Source: Siphonodentalium dalli
Taxonomy: Eukaryota > Mollusca > Scaphopoda > Gadilida > Siphonodentaliidae
Direction of reading: 5' to 3'
DNA length: 64,000 nucleotides
Assembly: GCA_032622095.1 (NCBI GenBank)
Contig: CP136065.1
Span: 219,028,151-219,092,150, forward strand
How positions within the stretch are numbered: position 1 is the stretch's first letter; every line of letters begins with the position of its first letter. The notes under the pieces are model-generated. The model did not search any database. It was not told the DNA's origin and worked only from the letters and a program-made list of their open reading frames with translations. Below are positions 28,401-43,400 of this stretch, piece by piece. A program made the position numbers and the translations under genes.

Positions 28401-31400
28401 CAGACCATCAGTAGCAGAGTCATGTCTCATGTCTACTTTAGACAGACAAAGACACTTGCAGTAGTTATTCTTACATCTTATATACATATCATACCTGAAT
28501 GAGATCCAATCCTCCTTGGTGAGTTCCGTTATACCGTTATTAAAGTTCTCATACTGAGACCACATAACCTCAAAGTTTTTCATATCATCTCTGAGCTCCT
28601 CTGCTAAAGCAAAATCTGGCTCCTCCATTTCAAAGTGCGTACAGTCAGATCTGAAACGTACAACGTGATAAATTTAGAAATACATGGGTTTAGCTTGTAA
28701 ACTTAATTTATTAATCAGAAGGATATTTCATGTTGAATTTTTGTTATGCAGAGACAAGAATATATATTTGACTCTGATGGTTTGAAGCATTAAATTATAC
28801 CTCATAAGTTCTTGCTTGGGTCACATTCCTACCCTGTTACGGGGATGCAGTTAGGTCCAGAAATATGTGAAATACTTTCATACAGATTTATTAGCCTCAG
28901 AAAGAATTATAGAAAGTTATAGAAATAACCACTTGAGAGAGAAAAAATATATTTCTGCCAGTCATTTTATTTTCATGAAAATCTCATGACAAATTATATG
29001 AAAGGATATATGTTATATTAAAGACATTATGGACTTGTTTGGATGCGTGAAACTGATAAGTTAATACTCAGGTGCTGTGCCAACTGGAGGATACTAACAT
29101 CACAATTTCAAACAAATGGACTGCAGCACTCTATAGAAAACATTATCGGAACTACGCTCATTTGTAAATATTTACGTCTCGATTCGGGATACAACTACCA
29201 GCAATAAACTGATGCAAACCTTTTCGCCACTGAGAGTCACTGCATTTAATTAATTTATAAGAATGACAGTGTATGTTGTCAATTTGGATATAATTTTTGT
29301 AAAAATAACTACTTTGAGCAAGATTATTCTCCATTTCTATTTGACCTATTGGAGTGTTTCACATCACTTTAATGAGTTCAGTCAGAAAAATTCAGAATAA
29401 GTGCTTATATCCCTCCTTCTAAACTTATCACACATAATCTGGAGCCATGTCTCATTATCTGTTTAAATATCAGTTTATATTGTGCTGCTTTTTACATTTT
29501 AAAAACTTTTTGAATATTTGATAAACTTACACAAGTTTTTGTCTGTTTTCTTCGAGTTCTTTGAATTCTTGTCTTTTTTCTTTGATGATATTCAGTGCTT
29601 CCTCACATCTTTTGGAATCTCCCTCCAGTGCATCATTACCCGGTTTGAGTTGGTGCCATCGAGCTGTGAATTTCTCGATCTCCTGCTGGAATGCTTTCAC
29701 TCGTGAGTCCACATTACTCTTCATCACATCTATTTGTTCTTTTACCATCAGCTGATGGCTTTCCATCATCAGCTCAAACTTGTCCCAGCGTCCCTGTAAC
29801 TGACTCAGAGTTTCAACTCCGCCACCTGCCACAGATCGTAGCAACTTATTCTTAGCTTCTGCTTTTTCAAAAAGTGGTTGGATCTGAGGGAAGAAGAGAA
29901 GAGAATACATTTAGTAACTTTTATAAGAACTGACACGGATAAGAATTTTCCGAAATAGAAATTAATATATTAACAGATTCAAGATACTGTTGTCCAGTGC
30001 ATACCCCCATGTGTAATACATACCTATAACCTATGGATGAGATATTCAGGCAAAAAGACGGAAATTTGAATTGGGGAAACAGTTCTGTACAATTTCAATA
30101 GTATAACAAAAAACGTACCACATTTATTTCATACCGATTAAGAATTTTGCTCACAGTCTGAACGCGAATAAAAACGTTGCACACGCTGGTTTTTGGGACC
30201 ATGCACACAGGTCTGAAAAATGGGAGTTTGACTTTGAGTGGCCTTATATGCTATATAATATAAAAACAAAATTCATCTTCACCTATTACAGATAGTGATG
30301 TACCGATTATCGGTATCGGCTATCAGATCGGGCCGATATATGTGGTATCGGCAAGATATCGGTATCGGCAAAATTTAGACTCCCGACCGATATCGTCAAA
30401 CGATTATTTGCATGCATTTTATGTCTTCGAGTAGGAATCACTAATATGCCATGTGTTGACAGATGACACAGTAAACTAAAATTCACAGTGTTTATAAATA
30501 GACGAGTCACACTTCACCAGTTTGCATTAAAGTCGCCGCAGTTGTGACTCGCTATTGCTTTTGATTCAAATTGATCGACGTTCTGGTATAGTTCTCATCT
30601 AGACCAATAAAGTATTGATTTGATTTGATTTGGTATACGATGACTGAAGATGGAGGAGATGACTAACTTGTTTGATGGAACCATCCGAACTAATCAGAGT
30701 GCTCTATGGGCGGGATTTGTATCTGCTGTCATGGGCAGAGAAAATGTCAACAATTGCAACATTGCAGGTGTTATTAAACGCAAGTTCAACTTCTGAAAAA
30801 GATTGAGTTTGGCAAATTGAAATTGAGTCATTGACTAAAATGGATTATGGACTGATTCAGTAAGGCACGGTAACGGAATCAAACAAATATTGAGGAAATA
30901 TTTTGAATGCAACGAAATATTAAATCGTTTTGCCAGGGTTTTTGGGGAACGTAAACTAAACTTTTTTTGCGACCAGGTTATCGGTTCTTTGCCGACAATA
31001 CTTTGCAATTTAAAAGACAAATTGATATGGAGTTTTGTTCATGTACAAGACTTATCGGTATCTGTATCGGATCGGCCGATAATTCTACTGAAAATATCGG
31101 TTATCGGCTTTTACCGATAACCCCCGTATCGTTACATCACTAATTACAGATATGGCATATTGTATTATGGTCTTACCTCTTCTTTCTGTTTGTGGAATTC
31201 TGAATGCTTAGAATTTGCTTCTCCTATTTCCTCGACAGTTTGTGGGCGGGCAGCCAGCGTTTCCATTGCAGTCGTCAGGAAGCCGTCTATCGTGCCAACA
31301 TCAGTACTAATGGCTTTCCTCAGTGTGTTCATCAAAGCATCAAACAATCGCTGTATGTGATCATCAATCACAGCCTTCACTGGGGTGTTATTCACTGTTA

Positions 31401-34400
31401 TACAGTCAACCTTAACTTGGCTAGCAATAAGAAGAAAATAGATGTCACGCCCAGACAATCTTATTCCATACCTCCTTTTTGTATTTAACCCTTTAATGAT
31501 GGAGTTACGCTGGTGCAGCATTAAAGATCATGTGCCAGTGCATTCTCTTATATATGTCTCGCATATATAAGAGAATGTATGGCTTACAAGGTCAAGGTAA
31601 ATATTGTTAGGCCAATGTATTCTCTTATATATGCGAGGCTCCCTCGAATATATAAGAGAATGCATTGGCACAGGGTTTCGCTAAATTTCAGGAAGCTCCA
31701 GTCATGGTAGGGTTAAAGGGACCCAAGGCACTGACAGTTGGCAAATGTGCAAAATTTATAAAAGTCTGTAAAAACATCACCGCTAAGAAGAACATGGAGA
31801 AATAAAACAAACTTTGTCCTTATATTAATTACTGATGGTTCTCCAATAAAAAAAAGTTAACGTGTTGAAACCATTGTTATGTAAACAGTGATTTGTCAAC
31901 AAACATCGCTAATCGTGTAGTAAGTTAAAATTTGTCAATGCTTTGACCTTTTTCAATGTCTACCATCAAGTTTTGATTAAACTTTGGTATCTTATTGGAG
32001 TATTTGGACTTTTATCGGTAAAAGTTTACATAGTAAAGTTTACATACCATTGTTTTAATAAGCAAAATCTCATTATTGGATAGTTATTAATAATGAAAAC
32101 AAAAGTTCACTTAGTGGGGTCTCCCCGGTGTTGAGTGTTTTGCTTATCGCTTACTCTTTATGCACTGTTTATTTAAATAACATGGAAATTGTTTGTATAA
32201 CACAGAGTAATAAGGTGACAATAACATACAATTTACACAAAATTTATGATTGGTATAAAAACAAGGTTTGTCTATACTCTAATATTCTTTCTGTTTATGG
32301 CAGTTTTAACGTATGTCACTATTTTAACAGTATTACCCAGCCCACCGACAACACATACTGTATCTTTATATATGACCATTTTGCATGTTCAAATTTGTTA
32401 ATATGTTTTAAAAACTTAAATTACTCAGTCAAATAGACATCAAGCTTCAAAGGATATTTTCACATCAACATAAGAATAAAGGTCTTACCTGGGTAGTTTT
32501 TCTGCATCTCTACCTCGTGCTTTAAGAGCTTTGAAGTTCTTCTCCCAATCTGATATTTCTGAAAGATTTTCCTCCACCAACTGGTCAAGATCTAGGGTGC
32601 CAAGGACAACCCACTCCTACAACCATAATAAAAAGACATTTATAAAAGGCCAGGAAACAAACCACTTCCATTCTCTGGAATTTCAAAAGCAACAGTTATT
32701 TTTTTAAATATAAGTAGTTGCATGGATGAGTCAAGATGAAAAACTGCTTAAAAGGTTGCAAAGTTATCATCAGAAATTTAGGAAAGGCAAGAAATTAAGC
32801 TGGTGACCAACAAACAGTCAATCGAAATAAGTGAAACTTCCTGTTATGTCAGTATTTAACATTATTAGCTACAGATAAGAGCTAATAGAGATAATTTTCA
32901 CATAGTGTTAGGTGATGCAAAGTCATATTTCCATTTCTGAGGCCTGCCACATGGTCTGAAAAACTCTGCGCATGCAACCTTTTTATTTCTCGATCAAATC
33001 TGTCAGGAAATTTTTAAACAATACATTTTTTTATACAAGTGGAATCAAACAGACCTGTTTTCCGTTAAACATGCATTGTATTGCAGCTGCAAAATCAGTT
33101 AAAATGTGTCAATGATACTTTATTGGATGATTTTTGAAAAGCACATGGAATCTATCAATTAACTTTTATGGACAACTGTTCGGGTAATAATAGCCACAGG
33201 CAACTGATATTAATTTTTTTATCAAAACCAGAGATCGCTGATGTCGAGATGGAAACTTCGTTGGCGTGACCCAGAAATAAAACATTACATTATATAGTGT
33301 ACGCTTGCATGCTTTTCAAAATGTTTTGTCCTGAGAAACTAAAATAAACTTTGCATGGCCTTAACAGATAAGCCTGATTTTAGTGTCCCTGTCATTTGCA
33401 GAATGAGGTCCCCAGAGGGTGAATTTAGTGATGCTATCCCGCACAGTGGGCTAGCATCACTAAATTCACCATCTGGGGACCTCATTTTGCATGGCCTCAT
33501 CTGCTATGAGAGACATGGACTCAGATTGAACTTCCCAAATGATGAATACTGTGATGTACACCCATTGGGAACCTCGATTATGCAATGTGTTTTCTGCCAA
33601 TTTGGGGATCTAGAGAAACTAAACTAAAAAAGAAATAGAAATTTGATAATAAAGAAACTTTCCAAAGAAGATGAGGCTTAGGTAAATTTAGTGATGCCAG
33701 CCCACTATGCAGGATAGCGTCACTAAATTCACACTCTGGGGACCTCATTCTGCAAATGATAGGCACACTAAACTAAGGCTTGTTAATAGAATAGGTAAAA
33801 CTTCCCATTTTCTTCAGTGATTGAAAAAGAAGGTTGTATATAGGACAAGATAGGTAGATAAAGGTGAAGCTCACTAATTGTTCAGGGAAATTTTTTAGAG
33901 CATGCATTATTGTAAAGATACAGTAATGCTCTAAGTAATCGACTTCTTAACCACAGCTGAATTATGGGTAACTTTTCAGGATTTAGTCGGAAATATGGCT
34001 TGTTGCCATTCATCGGAAAGCTCTCGGGGAGACCACTTAGACCATTACTGTAACTAAGTTAAAACCCTGGATAAACCCCTGAATAAACAACACCAATTCC
34101 TTGTTTGAAATGTATAAATAGAATATGATGTACCCTAAACTGGTTCTGTACAGCATACAGTCTTTTGAACAGCAAATCTGCCTTCCGATAGCAGGTAATG
34201 AAGCCTTCGGCATTCCGATCAATCATAGCAGGGAATATGAGGTTCTCAGTGCTGTCTCCAACACCTTTGAACACATTCGGAATGCTGATAAATTTCTTCA
34301 TCTCTCGGAAATATTTAGCTTTTATCTCCTCAAATGGGGGTCTGAATTGTAGCCTCTGTTGTCTGTAATTACATATAAAAGGGGAAAAAATATAGATATT

Positions 34401-37400
34401 TTTAAAAATAGTTTTCATGGAGTGCCCTCCCTGAAAGTTCTTGTACTTCACTCTATCAATTTAGTCTGACCATCTTTATACCATCAAAATTGACTGCTGT
34501 CATTCTCACTAAATAAATGACCCTTGAGAAGTATTATGAAAGAAACAAATCAAAGAATTACGATAATGCTAAATAGAAAATAATAGTCAGTGGCAAAACA
34601 AATATTACTTTGGAATATTAAATGCAGAAACTATTGATTGATGCCCACATATTTATAAACTAATGACTGAAAATAGTTGAGTATTGACATGGCGTCTTAG
34701 TTTTTACAAGTATCCTCATGTCTAAATATAGTCAAGCCTTGAAATAGGGACCTCATTATGCAAATGACAGACACACTATTTCAAGGCTTGTTTGGATAAT
34801 AGCTATGCAATTTGGTATGAATTTTATATGATTTTAGAACAATGCTGTCTAATCATGTCAATCTGAGGTTATTTGCTACTCAAATTTCAAAAGTAATTTG
34901 CTCCCTGGACTGCCTGACTCATAATGCAATGGTGATGTTTTGTATTCAGCTAGGTTGTCACCAAATTCACCCTCTGGGAACCTCATTCTGCTGAGGTGTA
35001 AGCAGAATGAGGTCCCCAGAGGGTGAATTTGGTGATGCTAGCCTGCTATGCGGGGTAGCATCACTAAATTCACCCTCTGGGGACCTCATTCTGCAAATGA
35101 CAGACACACAGTACACACTATTTCAAGGCTTGTATCCAAATTTGGGTAGCAATTTGCTCTGTCAGGCACGCTGACCAATGCATGAGTGAGGACTTGTGTG
35201 AACAGTTTTATTACAGGTAACCCTACCTGAATGTGAGTTCGACTTTGATTTCTGTTAGGTTCTCATTGAGGGCTTCGAGTCCCATTTGATACTGATGATC
35301 CAGTGCCTTGTACAGCTGTCTGTCCCAGTGAGCCTTCCATGGTTTCATATTCTCAGATGAGAATCCCTAATGATTAAATCAGATATTCATTAATCAAAAT
35401 GTCATCTGAGATGATATAAACAAGGTTTGCCTACATCGCACTTCAAACTTCAAGCACTGACAGATAATATTATGAGGACAAAGCTGAATTAAATCTATTG
35501 ATTGATGTATCAATCAGACATAATATGGACTATAATATGGTGTATTTTAAACTTCTTCTGTACAAATTGTTTGCTTGACTGGTTGTTTTGGAAAATAATT
35601 ATCTAAATATATCTACAAATGAATGAAGAGGAATGCATAGGGTGTTTCTCTGTCTGTCATCTGTATTGTCTGAACTTCCTGGTAAATAAAGAATAGACCA
35701 TATATACTGTTAAGAGAGAATCTACTGAGGAGTGCATGGGTTAATTTACTTCCATCACTGAAGCTATGCCTCACCTGCTGTACTAAGTTCGCCATTAGAT
35801 GTCGTATGTCCATCAGGCCGTCCTTCCATTTCTGTTGCTGTCTTAACAGGTCAATGGACATCAGCTGCAGAGTCTAAAATGATAACATACCCATAATGTA
35901 TAAAAAAAAAATACATGATATGATATTATATGTCTCTTGATAATTTCTTTTGCAGGGATTTAGCTGCCGGACGGTCTTTACAGCAGCCTGTTTTCTTTAT
36001 GACAACCTGGTTCTCTAGGAATATTGAAAAAAAAAATTTAAATTGGAACACACATGGACTAAATTAATATTTTCAAATATATTGCTATGAGTAACTGACC
36101 TGCATTTTTAAGAGATTATTAATCCATATACTAAATTTGAAAACTGTCGGATAAGACCGCATCCATCAAATTCTGTTGAATTCTATTCAAGTTATCATCT
36201 GGACAACAAATATTTTGGACAAACAGAACACAGACAAACACATGAACGGGGATAGACACTGCTTATTTCAATAGTCCCCCATTTTTTTTTTTTTTTGGGG
36301 GGGACAAAAATACCAGCAATTTAGCGTTCTCAAGACAGGCATATATCATACCTTCTCACAAACTACTGTATGTGATTTCCTCAGCTTTCTGTTCTCAGTT
36401 GTGAGTCGTGTTGCTGCCGTTTGTAGTTTCTGGATGTAACTTTCCAACTCGTCCGGATCGTCCCATGTGACCTGCACACCTGTTCCTTTACCTTTGGAGC
36501 CTGTATAAGAGGAATTTGTGAAAGGTAAAGCATATAAGAAATGAGAATACATCAGTTTGGAGCCAATTATTGAAGAATTTGTGAAAGGTAAACCATATAA
36601 GAAATGAGAATACATCAGTTTGGAGCCAATTATCAGTTGGGTTGATGGTCCCATCCATTTACTCTTCTAGAACGGACTTTCCCCAAGTATGATGATATCA
36701 AACATGAGTATATCAAAGGTCTGTTGAAAGTCAAAGCAATCAGAAAATATATGTAAACAATACATTAAACGATCGTATCATGTCTGGTGACATGCAAGAA
36801 AAAAATAGGGGCGGGGGGGGGGGGGGGTGGTTTTTCATTTTATTTTATTTTTTCATTTTATTTTCATCTTTGCTCAAAATTAATATGAATGCGACCCCCA
36901 AGCCAACTTCTCCTTGTTTGTAATTGACTTATAAAATAATAAAACTAAGTAGATTCCATTAGAATATAGTGTAATTTATTGAATAAAACATGGAAAAGCA
37001 TGTGATGTTTACAATAGAGATCGATATTTGCCATGAAAAAGCTATTAACGTTCCCTGTTTGTGAACAATATTCAACCTGCTTAAAAGATCACCACCCTCC
37101 CACAAATGCTCAATGTTTGCATCCATACTAGGGCCCCCAAAAAAAAAAAACATCTCTGTTTCTGATAATACAGGGAAATTTTTCCAGGCAGGGATTTTTT
37201 TTTAACCAGCCATTTGAAAGCGATAAAATAGTGTAGTACACCCCTTTAACATGCATTAAAGAGTTTTTTAAATCACATACTTAGTGAGGTATGTCATTTT
37301 CCTTTAAGCAGGTTTTATTTTGTTTCAACCCCGGAAAGTTTTAATTAGCAGAATTTATTACCTGCTATCTTTCAGTGCAATTAACAGCAAGTTGTCACAT

Positions 37401-40400
37401 ACAGTACATGTACATGTTTGGACATCAGATGATCAGAAATGCATGTTCAATATTTGCATACAGTGTGAGTTGTTTCTATCTTACTAGTATTTGCTACTAA
37501 GTTGGTATAAAGATCAAAGAATCTGCCGTAAATAGTTACGCTGAGTTGATTCGCGTGACCCGCACGTGTTTGTTGTATGACACAGTGACCCAGTTAGTGT
37601 GTCCTTCATAACATGCAGTTGTTTATTTAAATTGGGTTAAGCTCTGGTTTCTGTGAATACTCCAGGATTCCTATGCATTTTATATTGGATACTGCTATCT
37701 TCTGGTCAATGGTGACGGCGATTTCGGCTTTTACCTGGGCAATGTCGATTGTCGACGCTAATTCCCAGGGCTGATTCCGAAATAAAGACTGTCATTTTCC
37801 CGCCAAAACGCACGTGCTTTTCACTGCTTAATTTTGTCGCGAACAGAGTTGTCTTTCAAGCATGGTTTGTCGCCAATTCTGCGAAGGAATTCAAGGGCGC
37901 TACCGGTATAATACATTGTAAAATACACAGCACAATAAAAAGATAGGGGGGTTTCCAAAGTGACTTGTCAGGGTATAGTTTGATTTAAGCCATGCTACTA
38001 GTATTCGCGGCGTATAGTATGGCCGACCGGGTTGTCTTATATTTATATCTAGAATGCGCGATTTCATACGCCGGCCTACTCATGCGTCAGTTGTGTTTGC
38101 GATGCCATGGGTGTTTAGTTCTGCTGTTGGTATTGGGAAAACAAAATATTAACACACGGACATGTTATTGCGGACTTCTGGGAGAAAAAATTGAGACCGG
38201 CAAGAAAATCTCAGCCAGGCCGGGTACAGTACACCTTTTAATGCCTACCTATAACTACAGAATGTTGAGAAAATCTATGTCCAAACTCATTTAAATTCTA
38301 TTAACCACTACCCCTTCACTTAACACTAACACATTGAGTTAATAAACGTATATAGGCTCAATCATGAACCATAAGCCTAAAAGACATCGTTTTATTCTTG
38401 TTTCATGTTCCCTATTTTCGAGGTACTGGTACTATGGCAGTAGTCCGTTATATTGCAATGAAATTCCCGTTTTTGGATGTGTTTTGTGAACATGATTTAC
38501 ACAGTTAATTAACTTAATTATGCTAATGACTCATTGAATTAAATTAATGACTGCAACTAATAGAAAATGGGAGATGATTTTGCATATTTGTACATGGAAT
38601 TTTTCCAGGTGGCACAAAAATAAAACGGGATGCGTACAAATTTTGCAAAATGAATAAAATGAAAACCGTCGGGAGCTCCGAAATAGGGGCGGGCGGGTCA
38701 CCGGAAACACAGGTATATATTTTTTTGGCCTAACTAATTCCATACCTGACTTTGGATTTTTTACAAGTTTTTCAAAAGCAATAGCGGAGTCTAACATCAT
38801 GGATTGCTGGCTCTGTATCATCTGCTGATCTATGGTGTTATAAAAGTGAGCAACCTGAAATAGAAAATCACTAATTATCTTCTTCATCTCCCAGAAACAG
38901 GCTCATAAAAACATCATAATTACACCCATTGCATTCTCTAATAGCTAATTCCAAAATGCTAATGTTAAAGTGATGTGAAACACTCCACTGATATGTTCAG
39001 AACAGAATAACAAAGAAACATACTAAAATAAGTTATTTTCATAAATCTTATATCCGAATTCTTATAAAGGAATGACATGCAGTGACTATTGTTAAGGGAA
39101 TCATTGCTGTAATGTTCATGCCCAATAAATCAACCCGAATAAAGTAGTAAATATTTACATTTATGTGTAGTTCAAACAGTGTGTTCTCTGATATTGCACA
39201 ATCGATGAGGTTGAAATTTTTGATAATCTTGTTTATTGTTACATTGCTCCGGTGCAGATACTGTTTGGTTACTAATTTATGAGTTTTATTCACTAAAGTA
39301 AGTTCATAATAGTGAAAATTTTCAGGTTGATATTTTTCACTGAGATGTAATTATAAATAATAATCTCGGTATCCTAATATAGTTACACAGTTTAAAGGCA
39401 TCATACCATTTCACAAACTGTTCAAAATACGCTTTGTGATTTATAAGCTTGTGATTTGGTATAATGCCTTGAAACTGAGTAATTACATTAGGAAACGAGA
39501 TTATTCCTTAAATAAATCCCCTCTGATTGACAATTGCTATAAAACTGAAAATGAAGGAAGCCATAGTTCAACAATACAACTGAACAAGCCAGGTCGCATA
39601 TAAAAATCAGCAAGTACTCCACATTAAACATTCAGTCATTTTATCTATTATAGCGAGGAGTTTTGGAGAAGGAAATACTGAATAAATTTGGATGGAAAAC
39701 AAGCTGAGTACCTGAGCAATCTGATCCCGAGGTTAGGACAAGTTAAATCAAGGGATTTATCCATAAAATCTGCAAGGATTATCTAGAAAATATTTTCGTA
39801 GGGTAAAAAAACTTTGAAAACAATATGTGGGAGGGAGTACCTGTTTGAGAATTACACCATGTCTGTAGAACTTTTGAGCTGTGTTAGCAACATGTTGGAT
39901 CTTTGCAGGAACAGCAAACCCAAGGGACATGAGTTGCCTGACCTCTCTCAATAAGGTTACCAGCCGATCACCATAATTAACCCGCAACTTCCCATCTTTG
40001 TGATTCAAGTCCATTAGTCTTCCGTTAGTTTCCAAGCTGGAGAAAAACAATTAATATTTGAGATGAGAGTAATGCGTAAGTACATTTTAAAGGTGTAAAT
40101 AAAGTATGTTTATCCACAGTTTACATAGCTGCTGAACATTTTATGGTTTCCATGTACTATTAATATTGTTAACCCTTTTCTGGCAGGACCTACCCTGGAG
40201 CGGCATTAAAGGTCCTGTACCAGGGCATTCTCTTATATATGTGAGGCTCCCCGGGAGATTCGCATATATACCAGAATGCATTGGCACAGGGTTATCACAA
40301 AATTTCAGGAAGCTCCAGCCATGACAATGACAGGTAGGTGTTAACACTTCAATGTGAACAAAACATTGGATGCATTCATAGGGCAATCAAACTCAAATTA

Positions 40401-43400
40401 CTTTTAAAAGTTGATATGAAAATCCTTTCATCCCTTCCCTGTTTCTAATCCACTACCATAAAATCCTTTCATCCCTTCCCTGTTTCTATAAACACGAGCA
40501 TCGCGGGGGACATACCTAAATATGCCTGTTTGTTTACTTGTAAATTTGTTATTAATTGACATGAATTCTAAGTTGAATAAGGGCTGTAACTCATGTAAAA
40601 ATAACATATATTCCAACTTGGCCTGTATTTTTGGCTAAGAACACACATACCTTGGTTCTGATCCAATAATCCAAACTGAAGTTATCAGTCGGAACCAAAA
40701 TGTTATGAAATTGGCACATATTTTTTGCTGATAAAGACACATACCGACTTTGGTTCTGATCAGATAATCCAAACTGGAGTTATTGGTTAGAAACATCTGA
40801 TAAGTATTATCCCAAATTAAATAAAATAAAGAACCAACCTGAGAGCAAGCCTGAGTTTAGTGTGCCTGTCATTTGCAGAATGAGGTCCCCAGATGGTGAA
40901 TTTGGTGTTGCTATCCCGCTATGCATCATGCAGGATAGCATCACCCTCTGGGGACCTCATTCTGCTTAGGCCTCATCTGCTATGGGAGACATAGACTCAG
41001 ATTGAAGTTACCAAACGGTGAATATTGTGATCTACACCCATTGGGAACCTCGATTATGCAATGTGGCATCTGCCAATTTGGGGATATAGAGAAACTAAAC
41101 TAAAAAGAAATAGAATCTATGTGAAGAAGTTTCTATAGAAATTTAATAATAAAGAAACTTTCCAGAGAAGTTGAGGCCTAAGCAAAATTATGTCCCCAGA
41201 GGGTGAATTTAGTGATGCTAGCTAGCCCTCTGAGGGCCTCATTCTGCTCATGACAGGCACACTAAATTCAGGCTTACCTGAGAGGATCTCTTGGGTCATC
41301 TATCATTGACTGCATTTCTCTGGCCCACTCATCAAACTGATCTCTCCTCCAGCTCTGCAGCTCATCACGTAGATCTAAAGCTTGTTTGCGGAACTTTTTA
41401 AAGCCACTGAGATCTCCAAGCAGGGCCTCTGCTATTGCATTAGTCTCCTCAACCTGTTGAAATATATAAGATTTCGTGAGTCTGTGTAGACCTCAAGCTG
41501 CAATAATTGATTTACATTCATATTATTATGACAGTTGTTGAACAATATGAAATCTAAGACATGTTGCTTCACAAGAGTGACTGGTCTTGCACGCTCACAT
41601 ACATCTACACAAACTTTTGTTCATACAAATAGACACTGATTTCACATCTAGGTATGATGAAGCAGTATGAGTGGCTTTGCTCAAGAGAAATTTGGGTATC
41701 CTCCCTTTTCATCAAGGAGCTGCAGGCCTTTAGATTCGACGAGAATCACCGAACCGATTCTTGTGAAACTTTTAAATTTTCAGTGCTTTATGACAGTGCT
41801 TTATGACTAACTTGATTCAGCATTTTATTCTCGCAAAATTAAATGTATTTTGAGCCCTGGAGCTGATTGAAGTAGTGGGTGCATTATCTATTCTACATTA
41901 TACTAAAAAATTTAAAACTGATCCAATTCAATGAATGTCATAAATTCAAATTTTCATAATATTCAAGTTTATGATGATGCCTGTGATCAGAACACAAATT
42001 TTTCCTACTTTGTTTAGGCCTTATATGTATATATATCTTTTACTTAATTGGAATTTATTCATGACTTTCCTACCTTAGCTTCGAGCTGCCTGACATATAC
42101 AATGTTATTGACAACCTCTGGTAAATTCTTCCCCTTTGGTAATCCTTTACTTCCGCCTCTCTGACCAGTCTTGTTAGCAAAGTCATCTCCAAGTTGTCGG
42201 ATGTGTACAGTGAGTTGACCTAGGAGGGTTTCTCTGTGTAACAAGAAAATCATTAACTTTCATGATGGAAGTTGCACTTATATATAAGAGACTGCACAGG
42301 CTTACAAGGTAAATATTGTTAGGCCAATGCATTCTCACATATATGCAAGGCTCGCTTTGTGCATTGGCACAGGGTTTTCGCAAAATTTCAGGAAGCTCCA
42401 GTCACAACGTCAAACAATAGGCAAATCACTGTTTATTTATTTTGATAAATGATTCTCGCTGTCAATTTTTTCATCTGAAAAATCAATTATATGGTAGTAT
42501 TATAAATTTGTTACATGGTTCCAAACATACACGGACGAAGAACTATTGATTAACTATTAACCCGTTCATGGCAGGAGCTGGGCTGGTGCAGCATTAAAGA
42601 TCATGTGTCAGTGCATTCTCTTGTATATGGGAGTCTCGCATATATAAGAGAAAGTACCGGCTTACAAGGTCAAGGTATTTAAATATTGTTAGGCCAATGT
42701 ATTGTCTTATAAATGCGAGGCTCCATATGAATATAACTTTCAATTTTAATATAAGAAGCTGCCCACTAGTATCATATAAATGTGTCAAATATTCTTGAGA
42801 ACACATTTGTTTTATTTACTGATAATGAAAATACAGATAGAAAAGAGCCCTTGAAATTGATAAAGTGGAACTAACCTCTCTGATATCATTTCCTTCCCAA
42901 TAGATGGTCGTTTGATAAGTTCCTTGTATCTTTCAAATTCTCGAAGTAACTGCAAATTGAATTATTACAATACATCAACAGAAAGTTCAATAGAGAGTTA
43001 ACAAAAAAGTAATTCAAAGTTCAAGAAAGTAACCAGTATTGACCAATCACCTTCTCAGTAATAGGGTTCTCAATATATTTCCCACAAGAAATTAAAAACT
43101 ACATTTAAATCATATACCGGTATATAATTTTAATTTATCGACCATTGAAGAAAGTTTAATTTAAGATAAAGTTTCAAAATTCACCAAAAAAGTTATATTT
43201 TATATACATGTGGTAATGTGAATGGAAAACAAATAAAGATGACAAAATTAACATATAAAACCAATAATGAATAATATTATGTATAACAAATTGTCACCTG
43301 TTGTGGATTGCCCTCAAGACCTCTGAATTGTGATCTCAACTTTCCAGCAATCTTCTGTTCAGCAGGCTCTACAGCTCTCTCGTACTGACTAACAGCAGCC

